Shown here: piece by piece, positions 1-5,500 of the stretch
Layout of the letters: every line of letters starts with the position of its first letter
How positions within the stretch are numbered: the stretch's first letter is position 1
The notes under the pieces: model-generated
Told to the model about the DNA's origin: nothing
The model's input: only the letters and a program-made list of their open reading frames with translations
Database searches by the model: none
Made by a program: the position numbers and the translations under genes
Source of the DNA: Bacillota bacterium
GTDB lineage: Bacteria; Bacillota_C; Negativicutes; JAEYSJ01
Reading direction: 5' to 3'
Assembly (NCBI GenBank): GCA_023434855.1
Contig: JAEYSJ010000076.1
Span: forward strand, 1-9,432
DNA length: 9,432 nt

Positions 1-552
1 AAACAGTACAGATCTTTCCTCATGCCAGATATAACCGTAGAAATCACCGCTTATATGATGATAAGGCTTAAAAACAGTTTTCATGGTAAACAAATCATTA
101 TCCATGTCTTGCTGCAAAAAACTTTGCTGGATCCTGCCTGCCTGTATTATATCTTCTTTAAGACGCATATCGGCAGTTACATCCCGGACTATCGCGGCAA
201 GTACATCAGTGCCATGAATTTTTATGTATTTTAAACTGACTTGAACTTTGAACATGTCCCCATTTTTCTTGCGCTGCCAACAACTGCATATCCATCCATC
301 GCGCCTATGCTTCCTGGCTGCATCAAACCGCTTGACAGTAGTATTCATATCACAGCTAATTTCCCGCATATGCATTTTTTCAATCTCTTCCCCTGTATAG
401 TATCCATACATTTGGCGTGCTTTTTCATTCATGTATAAAATCATGTATGTATTTGCATCTACCAGTAAAAGCGCATCATTTAGCATGTCAAGCAGTTCAA
501 AGCGTTCACAATAATGGCAAAATGAAGTAAAGATATTCTGCGTTGAATTCAT
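1..552 (-). CDS. PAS domain protein with SpoIIE/RsbU-type PP2C phosphatase domain (partial, C-terminus beyond left edge)
   Basis: An open frame runs from ATG at 552 to the left edge, giving 184 codons without a stop. A GGAAG ribosome site lies about 8 bases upstream. Residues about 20-130 look like a PAS sensor: an ALLLVDANT strand, then MNEKARQMYGY, and near the end RKKNGDMFKVQVSL and AAIVRDVTA. Residues 138-184 match the start of a SpoIIE/RsbU serine phosphatase: AGRIQQSFLQ, then KPYHHISGDFYGY, whose Asp170 is the expected metal-binding residue. By family knowledge such enzymes dephosphorylate a STAS anti-anti-sigma protein, and the STAS gene lies 33 bases upstream in the same direction, so that protein is the likely substrate. 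The N-terminus carries a CxxC (Cys12, Cys15), and Cys89/Cys91 form CSC; a redox or metal role is only a guess. No membrane segment is visible, so it is probably cytoplasmic. The signal sensed is unknown, and the rest of the catalytic domain is not seen. Confidence 0.87.
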   Translation of the reverse strand, partial: MNSTQNIFTSFCHYCERFELLDMLNDALLLVDANTYMILYMNEKARQMYGYYTGEEIEKMHMREISCDMNTTVKRFDAARKHRRDGWICSCWQRKKNGDMFKVQVSLKYIKIHGTDVLAAIVRDVTADMRLKEDIIQAGRIQQSFLQQDMDNDLFTMKTVFKPYHHISGDFYGYIWHEERSVLF

Positions 553-585
553 TTTATTTCTTCCTAACCTAAATAATCTACAAAT

Positions 586-888
586 CTACTGGATTTTAAA
601 TACCTTTGTTAACCTGGTTAACTCAAATAATTCTTTTACCATACCACCTAAATTGCATATCGTTACACCACCAGCTTTCTGCAAAGCACGTTTCTGGATA
701 GCTACCAACACACCCAGTCCTGAACTGTCGATATAATCAACCCCGCCGACATCGATAACAAAATTCTTATAACCTTGTTCGATGTACTTAATAAGACTGT
801 CCCTAAGCAGCGCTGCTTCTTCCACATACATACTGCCAAAAAGTTTTACCACAACTTGATTATCCATTACATTGATTTCCTGCCGCAA
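586..888 (-). CDS. STAS-domain anti-anti-sigma factor (SpoIIAA/RsbV family)
   Basis: This is a 100-residue single STAS domain. The core motif YIDSSGLGVLVAI carries the serine that the partner kinase phosphorylates in this family. The unphosphorylated form binds the kinase and frees its target; the phosphorylated form does not. The TTG at 888 is chosen because AAAGGAG lies 8 bases before it and the protein then has the usual family length. An in-frame GTG at 897 overlaps that ribosome site. Another GTG at 963 would add 25 residues not typical of the family, although a GGAGG 12 bases before it leaves it possible. It lies between the kinase gene (126 bases upstream) and the phosphatase gene (33 bases downstream), all on the minus strand. 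That gives the three parts of a partner switch. The regulated sigma factor or other target is not encoded in this window. Confidence 0.88.
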   Translation of the reverse strand: MRQEINVMDNQVVVKLFGSMYVEEAALLRDSLIKYIEQGYKNFVIDVGGVDYIDSSGLGVLVAIQKRALQKAGGVTICNLGGMVKELFELTRLTKVFKIQ

Positions 889-982
889 AACCTTCACTCC
901 TTTATACTTTAAAAGTATCAACTTCCGACTTAAGTTCAGTTGCCGAAGCACTCTTCTGCTCACCTTATAACTGAACCTCCGG

Positions 983-991
983 ATTATATCA
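983..991 (-). promoter_or_regulatory. Extended -10 promoter candidate upstream of the STAS gene
   Basis: On the minus strand this reads TGATATAAT, a perfect TATAAT with the TG of an extended -10 element. No good -35 was found. It lies in the 126-base gap between the kinase and STAS genes, so it could give the STAS and phosphatase genes transcription independent of the kinase. The initiation point expected from it lies downstream of the GGAGG that precedes the GTG at 963, which favours the TTG start at 888. It is a sequence match only. Confidence 0.4.
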
Positions 992-1014
992 CATGCTTCG
1001 ACTGGTTTCTTCGA

Positions 1015-1398
1015 CTAGACAATCTTTTTTCGCATAATGATTTTTCTGCCGCTATCGGTATATTTAAACGAGTCAATACAATATTTAATTATTTCAATAC
1101 CCCGGCCATGTTCGTCAAAGTCCTCTGCCTGTGGAACCTCGGAAACCTCAATCCCCTTAAATGCCAGGCCATCGTGGCGTACCGCCATACATACATCACT
1201 GCCGTCTTTAAAAAAAGATACTTCTATATTCGGGGATATGCCATTCTCATTGCCATGAAATATAGCATTGTTTACTGCTTCATTAAGAGCGACGAATAGT
1301 AATTCAACTGCCTGCGGATATAATTTATTAAGATCATTTTTCATAACGCAGCGCATACCGGCAAACTCGTCAAGGGATGAAAATTTATATTGCCGCAT
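1015..1398 (-). CDS. Anti-sigma-type serine kinase, GHKL ATPase (SpoIIAB/RsbW-like)
   Basis: The 127-residue protein is a stand-alone HATPase_c_2 domain. The N box is ALNEAVNNAIFHGN (Glu40, Asn44 for catalysis and Mg), and the C-terminal glycine-rich box is HGRGIEIIKYCID (about 98-109). In the family these proteins hold a target, classically a sigma factor, inactive and phosphorylate their STAS partner. The next genes downstream encode just such a STAS protein and a PP2C phosphatase. The start is ATG at 1398 with a GAGAGGGA ribosome site. One oddity is the G1 box, usually VxDxGxGF, which reads VRHDGLAF (73-80): the adenine-contacting Asp position is His and the second Gly is Ala. Nucleotide binding may therefore be altered, or the loop may be shifted by one residue. 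The target is unknown because no sigma gene is adjacent. Confidence 0.85.
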   Translation of the reverse strand: MRQYKFSSLDEFAGMRCVMKNDLNKLYPQAVELLFVALNEAVNNAIFHGNENGISPNIEVSFFKDGSDVCMAVRHDGLAFKGIEVSEVPQAEDFDEHGRGIEIIKYCIDSFKYTDSGRKIIMRKKIV

Positions 1399-1466
1399 TA
1401 CTCACTTCCCTCTCTTTCGCCATAAACAACTAATATATTCTATAATTCTCCTCTATTTCACATTTT

Positions 1467-1496
1467 CCTTTATGAATTTGTAAATAATTTGTAAAA
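1467..1496 (-). promoter_or_regulatory. Promoter region with two direct repeats upstream of the kinase gene
   Basis: The AATTTGTAAA 10-mer (plus strand) occurs at 1475-1484 and again at 1486-1495, a spacing of 11 bases or about one helical turn. On the minus strand each copy contains TTTACA, a five-of-six match to a -35 element. From the nearer copy, a TGAAAT lies 18 bases further on as a weak -10. This could be the promoter of the signalling cassette with tandem protein-binding sites. The region is very AT-rich, so chance similarity is possible. Confidence 0.3.
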
Positions 1497-1536
1497 ATAT
1501 ACAATATACTTTTTTGTATTGATCTTACCGCTAATG

Positions 1537-1577
1537 AAAAATAAAAGAACCAGATTATCCTAAGACAATCTGGTTCT
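1537..1577 (-). terminator. Rho-independent terminator after hydE
   Basis: An 11-base perfect stem (AGAACCAGATT at 1546-1556 with AATCTGGTTCT at 1567-1577) encloses a 10-base loop. Read on the minus strand it is followed by a T-rich run, TTTATTTTT. It lies 47 bases past the hydE stop and before the kinase gene, so it should end the hydE transcript and isolate the signalling cassette. Confidence 0.85.
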
Positions 1578-1623
1578 AATTTTCAGGTTTTTCCGTTTCG
1601 GCAGAATGAAGCTGAGCTTTTTG

Positions 1624-2667
1624 TTACTTGTTACCCCTTTTCTTTCTATACCCATAGCCCTCAGAAACATGCCTGTCAATGCTGCTTATTTTACCGGTAA
1701 TACAGCCGCGGCAATGGGCAGGAGTATCATTTATGCATATTTTGCCGGGATAGAGCAAGTATTTTTGGCGATAATCCCCTTCAGTAACATTGGGCATGGC
1801 AACATTGGCACCACTTTTGAGCGCAATAATCCGGCCTTGCCCATTAAGAGCTTCCATGGCGGTTGTGGCCGGAATATTCACATCAGGCAGCAACAGCCTG
1901 GTGATCGCCATAACCTTGAGACTGAGTTCAAAAGTGCCGCCTTTTGCATCGGCAAGAGGCGTTTCCTGGTTGGGAATGAACGGCCCCAGACCAATCATAT
2001 CGGCATCAATTTCTTTGAAAAACAGAATGTCGCCTGCCAGCGATTCCAAAGTCTGACCAGGTAAGCCAACCATAATACCTGTGCCGACCTCATAACCTAA
2101 CTCCTTTAAATCCTTAAGGCACCTTAGCCGATTTTCAAAACTCATACCAGGATTTAATTCCTCATATAACTTTTTATCAGTTGTTTCGATACGCAAAAGA
2201 TATCTGTCGGCACCCGCCTGTTTGTAGGCCTGATATTCTTCCCTGGTTTTTTCGCCAATGCTTAGTGTTATGGCTACATCCAACGCTTTAATAGCCTTGA
2301 TAATATACTGCATTTTTTCCACGGTATACCAAGAGTCTTCACCTGATTGCAGTACAAGAGTTTTATAACCGTAAGACTTGGCCTTGCGGGCAAAATCAAT
2401 AATTTCATCAGGCTCCAGCCTGTATCGGTCAGTTTTGGCGTTGCTGCAACGCAACCCACAGTATAGGCAATTTTGTTTACATGTATTGGAAAACTCTATG
2501 AGGCCCCGTAAATGTACCTCATCACCAACATATTTTTTTCTTACGCTGTCAGCAGCCGCATATATTTCCTGATCATACTCATTGCTGCTTAACAGGGCGA
2601 CAATTTCGGCTTTATTCAATTCATGAGCAGTTTCTGCCTTTTTGATTATATCTGGTACACTTAACAA
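1624..2667 (-). CDS. hydE: [FeFe]-hydrogenase H-cluster maturase HydE (radical SAM)
   Basis: The 347-residue protein is a radical SAM enzyme needed with HydF and HydG to build the [2Fe] part of the [FeFe]-hydrogenase H-cluster; HydE acts towards the dithiomethylamine bridge. The 4Fe-4S/SAM motif is CKQNCLYC (Cys63, Cys67, Cys70), followed by GLRC. The HydE-like blocks KTLVLQSGED, GADRYLLRIET, MVGLPGQT and NIPATTAM are all present. Near the C-terminus Cys311, Cys319 and Cys322 keep the C-x7-C-x2-C spacing of the auxiliary cluster site of Thermotoga maritima HydE. The start is TTG at 2667 with AGGGAGGTGG about 8 bases upstream. It is transcribed alone, between two terminators, and neither HydF, HydG nor an [FeFe] hydrogenase is in the window. 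The [NiFe] enzyme nearby does not use this pathway. BioB and PylB are less likely given these blocks. Confidence 0.95.
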   Translation of the reverse strand: MLSVPDIIKKAETAHELNKAEIVALLSSNEYDQEIYAAADSVRKKYVGDEVHLRGLIEFSNTCKQNCLYCGLRCSNAKTDRYRLEPDEIIDFARKAKSYGYKTLVLQSGEDSWYTVEKMQYIIKAIKALDVAITLSIGEKTREEYQAYKQAGADRYLLRIETTDKKLYEELNPGMSFENRLRCLKDLKELGYEVGTGIMVGLPGQTLESLAGDILFFKEIDADMIGLGPFIPNQETPLADAKGGTFELSLKVMAITRLLLPDVNIPATTAMEALNGQGRIIALKSGANVAMPNVTEGDYRQKYLLYPGKICINDTPAHCRGCITGKISSIDRHVSEGYGYRKKRGNK

Positions 2668-2717
2668 ATAACTCCACCTCCCTAAGTAAAATGCATCGTC
2701 TCTATTAATTCTGATAC

Positions 2718-2745
2718 AAAAAGAATGGCTTATAGAAAGCCATTC
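2718..2745 (-). terminator. Rho-independent terminator after the beta-lactamase-like gene
   Basis: A 9-base perfect stem (GAATGGCTT at 2723-2731 with AAGCCATTC at 2737-2745) has a 5-base loop. On the minus strand it is followed by TTTTTG. It starts 8 bases past the stop at 2753, so it ends that transcript. It implies that hydE has its own promoter in the short gap 2668-2717, where no convincing pair of boxes was found. Confidence 0.85.
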
Positions 2746-2752
2746 AATTATG

Positions 2753-3520
2753 TTATTTCCGTCTTAATGCATTATACAATTTTGCTGATAGGTTTGCAAT
2801 AAAATCGCTGGCATAATCATCGTTTTTTTTCGTAATAGTATATACACTTATTAATATCTGGTCTTTGCCGTCGTCAACAACGCCCACATCGCACAATATA
2901 TCATCAAGTTGGCCTACTTTGTGCATAACGGTAGTTTGCATAAACCGTGGTATTTCATCATTATAAATTGTATTAGCCAATTCATATTTTAAAGCTTTTG
3001 ATTTATCCTTATCAAGGTATTTTTCCTGAACGATATTTTCAAATAATCTGGCCATATCATAAGGAGTAGTCACACTATGATACTGATACTTCTTATATGC
3101 TTCCTCGCTGTGTATCTGGGTTTTACGCATACGCAAATCCTGCGTTACTTTAACAAGAGCATCCGATTTGGCTGCTTCAATTTCGGCCAGTAATTCCGCA
3201 AAAGCTGCGTTGTCACTCACTGTCATCATACACTTAATATCTTGATCGTACAAATTTCGTTTTCCTGCGTCAGCTTTTGGATATAAGTACTTATATGTTG
3301 CAAGCGCAACCACCAGTTTACTTGTGGAGGCAGTGGGAAAAACATCATTTTCATTAAAATCAATTGATTTTCCGGTTTTTAAGTTTTTGGCAAAAATGCC
3401 AACTTTACCGTCAAATTGCTTCAAATCGTTATTTATTTCATTTTCCAGCGCCGGTGCTGCAAAAACACTGGTAGCGAATAGCATTGCGGCAATTAACATT
3501 CCTGTTACTTTTTTAAACAC
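2753..3520 (-). CDS. Exported class A beta-lactamase-like serine hydrolase (divergent)
   Basis: The 255-residue protein has an N-terminal signal peptide (basic MFKK, hydrophobic to about 20, likely cleavage after VFA). The serine penicillin-recognising motifs occur in order: STSK at 65-68 (nucleophile Ser65, Lys68), SDN at 102-104, and HKVG at 200-203 where HKTG is usual. The segment VTTPYDMARL and the DVGVV strand also fit the class A fold. The omega-loop ExxLN, which supplies the deacylating Glu in true class A enzymes, is not recognisable: the loop is short and offers only Glu139/Glu140 in a different setting. Efficient beta-lactam hydrolysis is therefore doubtful; a cell-wall peptide hydrolase or a weak beta-lactamase are alternatives. 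The start is GTG at 3520, with AAGGGG upstream. It sits 88 bases after moeA on the same strand and has its own terminator. No regulator gene of the BlaI/BlaR type is adjacent. Confidence 0.82.
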   Translation of the reverse strand: MFKKVTGMLIAAMLFATSVFAAPALENEINNDLKQFDGKVGIFAKNLKTGKSIDFNENDVFPTASTSKLVVALATYKYLYPKADAGKRNLYDQDIKCMMTVSDNAAFAELLAEIEAAKSDALVKVTQDLRMRKTQIHSEEAYKKYQYHSVTTPYDMARLFENIVQEKYLDKDKSKALKYELANTIYNDEIPRFMQTTVMHKVGQLDDILCDVGVVDDGKDQILISVYTITKKNDDYASDFIANLSAKLYNALRRK

Positions 3521-3608
3521 GATTTCAACCCCTTAATTTGAAACAGTACTGAAGCGTCTCATTATGTTTATATCATATCTTTTAGTAGATTACGATAGGT
3601 ATAAAGTA

Positions 3609-4817
3609 CTAAATTAACAACAACACTTCCACCTCCGTACTTGCAGGTAACGGAGGACTGTTTTCCGGAATGACAATTAGGCAATTGGCAGCTACTGCTG
3701 ATTTGAATGTTCCCTTGCCTTGGTCCTTTAATGACTGCACCTGCCACCCGTTTCTGTCTTGCCAGCAGTTTCCCCAGACAAACCGTTTAGCTCCGGCGTT
3801 TTTACCAAAAGGAGATACCAGTACGGCTCGTGCTTTAGGCCTCCACCATTGCGTACGGCCACTTATTTTCATGAGCAGCGGCCGCACCAATTGTTCCGCA
3901 GAAATGGCGGCAGCCGCCGGGTTACCCGACAAACCCATATAAGGCTTGCCATCCTTTACTCCCACTAACACGGCTTTCCCCGGTTTAATGTTTATCTGAT
4001 CAAATAGTATTTTAATATCAAGTTTTTTAAACACTTCGCCAATTAAATCATAATCACCGGCCGATGCTCCGCCTGTGGTAATCACAAGATCACATTCAGA
4101 CGCCTTGCTGATAAGCCCGGCAATTTCATTCACATCATCCCGGACACACCCGAGAAATACCGGTTGTCCGCCGCTGTCATATATTTGACCGCCTAACATA
4201 TAACTGTTGGAATTTCTGATTTTTCCTGGCGCAAGCGGTGCTTCAACCGGGATAATTTCACTGCCTGTGGCGATTATTGCCACCCGGGGTTTTTTAAACA
4301 CTTGTGGCCGGGCTTTGCCCAGAACCCCCATCATAGCCATCACCCCGGAATTTATAACCGTTCCTGCGGCTAACAAATCTTCACCGTACGCAAATTCCTC
4401 GCCCTGCAGGCCAACTTTTTTACTCGCATTTTTGCCAGCCAACACCTTAACCATATCCCCGTCGGCAACCGTGTCTTCCAGCCCGACAACCCCGGTAGCC
4501 CCCGGCGGCAGAGGGGCTCCTGTCATAATACGGCAGGCTGTACCGGAAATTACTTGCTCCCGGGCAATACTGCCGGCAGGTACATTGTCAATTTGCCGCA
4601 GCACTATGGGATTGTCCGGAGCAGCCTGGGCAACGTCTTCAGCGATGACGGCATAACCGTCAAGCAGCGAATGATTAAAAGGAGGGCAATCAATATTGGC
4701 AGTTACCGTCTCCGCCAACACCCGCCGCCAGCATTCGGCCAGCGGTATGCACTCCACCGGCATGATTCCCACAGCATTCAACAATTTTTCCTGGGCAGCT
4801 TCAAGTTTGAACGCCAT
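3609..4817 (-). CDS. moeA: Molybdopterin molybdenumtransferase MoeA
   Basis: The 402-residue protein matches the single-copy MoeA length of about 400. MoeA inserts molybdenum (or, in some relatives, tungsten) into adenylated molybdopterin in the cytoplasm, the last step of basic Mo-cofactor synthesis. Visible signatures are PPFNHSLLDGYAV (45-57, usually PxFDNSAMDGYAV), the central MoCF-binding domain with IIATGSEI and TTGGASAGDYD (247-257), then IKPGK (277-281) and GLSGNP (295-300, usually GLPGNP), and a C-terminal domain from about 325. The start is ATG at 4817 with GGAGGTG close upstream. It is transcribed away from the hydrogenase operon. [NiFe] enzymes contain no molybdopterin, so a shared function is not implied; a Mo/W enzyme such as formate dehydrogenase elsewhere is the probable customer. 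The small motif changes suggest a paralogue rather than loss of function. Confidence 0.95.
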   Translation of the reverse strand: MAFKLEAAQEKLLNAVGIMPVECIPLAECWRRVLAETVTANIDCPPFNHSLLDGYAVIAEDVAQAAPDNPIVLRQIDNVPAGSIAREQVISGTACRIMTGAPLPPGATGVVGLEDTVADGDMVKVLAGKNASKKVGLQGEEFAYGEDLLAAGTVINSGVMAMMGVLGKARPQVFKKPRVAIIATGSEIIPVEAPLAPGKIRNSNSYMLGGQIYDSGGQPVFLGCVRDDVNEIAGLISKASECDLVITTGGASAGDYDLIGEVFKKLDIKILFDQINIKPGKAVLVGVKDGKPYMGLSGNPAAAAISAEQLVRPLLMKISGRTQWWRPKARAVLVSPFGKNAGAKRFVWGNCWQDRNGWQVQSLKDQGKGTFKSAVAANCLIVIPENSPPLPASTEVEVLLLI

Positions 4818-4849
4818 AATGGCACCTCCGATTTCCCTGTGTAATGCAC

Positions 4850-4863
4850 TGACTTCATAGTCA
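4850..4863. promoter_or_regulatory. Short inverted repeat between moeA and the hydrogenase operon
   Basis: TGACTTCATAGTCA is a 5-base inverted repeat with a 4-base spacer. It lies about 35 bases upstream of the moeA start and about 25 bases before the hydrogenase -35 box. It could be an operator for moeA. A repeat this short also arises by chance, and no known regulator site was recognised. Confidence 0.2.
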
Positions 4864-4886
4864 TATATATTTTTTTCGCTGACTGA

Positions 4887-4915
4887 TTGTTAATTCCTGC
4901 TATATCTGTTATAAA
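4887..4915 (+). promoter_or_regulatory. Promoter of the hydrogenase operon
   Basis: A -35 box TTGTTA (4887-4892) and a -10 box TATAAA (4910-4915) are separated by exactly 17 bases. A TG one base before the -10 gives an extended -10 element. A 5-base inverted repeat, CTGTT-ATAA-AACAG (about 4906-4919), overlaps the -10 and could be a repressor site. The promoter lies about 64 bases before the first start codon, with an AGGAGG at 4966-4971. A housekeeping-type sigma factor is implied. Confidence 0.65.
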
Positions 4916-4978
4916 ACAGGATTAATACAATCCATTTCAGGAAACATTATACTAAAATCAGTTTCAGGAGGCATTCTA

Positions 4979-5497
4979 TTGAATAGTCAACGCATATTGG
5001 TCATCGGCGGAATGCTGCTATTTCTATTAAGCGCAGCATACGGCTTATTTTATGACGGTTTTTTACATCAAGAACAAAATCAGGTACTGATGTATAATCT
5101 GGACATGGCTCTGAATATGGCTGCCAAAGGTGACCTGACCACAGCCAGCGCTTTTGCTCAGGAATTCGGCATTGAAAGTCAGACCCGGGATGTGCAGGCA
5201 CACATACCCTGGCATTTGGCGGTAGCCGGTGCAACTGCCATTGCACCGGTATGGCTTGCACCCAAGCTTGATATCAGCGAACGCATGAAACGTCTGCTGG
5301 CACTTTTAATATTATCGGGAGGCGTCGTTTTGGCCGGCGGTGATTTCATTAAGGCTATGGGCCATTTAAAGACAGGTTATTATATGACATTGACCGGCTA
5401 TGCCTGGATGGCGCTAGGTTTGTTAGGCTATTTTCTGTATGCCTTGCTGTATATTTGGCTAAATCAAGAAGACCGGGAACGGACGAAGCGGGGATGA
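4979..5497 (+). CDS. Four-helix membrane protein, possible electron-transfer partner of the hydrogenase
   Basis: I do not recognise the family. The 172-residue protein starts at TTG 4979, with AGGAGG 7 bases upstream. Hydrophobic segments lie at about 5-25, 78-95, 104-122 and 134-161. A hydrophilic stretch of about 50 residues (27-76) follows the first helix, and a charged tail follows the last. Histidines at 30, 75, 79 and 129 sit near membrane boundaries; HIPWH (75-79) precedes helix 2 and GHLK follows helix 3. These could bind haem or contact quinone, but no haem motif proves it. The gene is first in the operon, 3 bases before the Tat-signal small subunit. Membrane-bound [NiFe] hydrogenases usually have a membrane partner (cytochrome b or HybB-like) that takes electrons to quinone. 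No such gene is otherwise present here, so this protein may fill that place. An assembly role is the alternative. Confidence 0.8.
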   Translation: MNSQRILVIGGMLLFLLSAAYGLFYDGFLHQEQNQVLMYNLDMALNMAAKGDLTTASAFAQEFGIESQTRDVQAHIPWHLAVAGATAIAPVWLAPKLDISERMKRLLALLILSGGVVLAGGDFIKAMGHLKTGYYMTLTGYAWMALGLLGYFLYALLYIWLNQEDRERTKRG

Positions 5498-5500
5498 CAG

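Noticed and set aside
889..963. Longer STAS protein starting at GTG 963
   Set aside because: It would add 25 atypical residues. AAAGGAG at correct distance from TTG 888 and an extended -10 just upstream favour the shorter form, though the longer is not excluded.
940..1299. Plus-strand open frame of 119 codons opposite the kinase and STAS genes
   Set aside because: It lies antisense to a clear GHKL kinase, has no ribosome site and shows no recognisable domain.
586..1398. The sporulation spoIIAA-spoIIAB locus
   Set aside because: Gene order is reversed, a PAS phosphatase follows instead of sigF, and the kinase G1 box is unlike SpoIIAB.
1606..2064. Plus-strand open frame of 152 codons opposite hydE
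   Set aside because: The opposite strand carries an unambiguous HydE; the frame is a by-product of its codon use.
1624..2667. Biotin synthase or pyrrolysine PylB
   Set aside because: The blocks VLQSGED, RYLLRIET and NIPATTAM and the C-terminal C-x7-C-x2-C site match HydE specifically.
4207..4656. Plus-strand open frame of 149 codons opposite moeA
   Set aside because: Proline- and alanine-rich shadow of moeA without a ribosome site.
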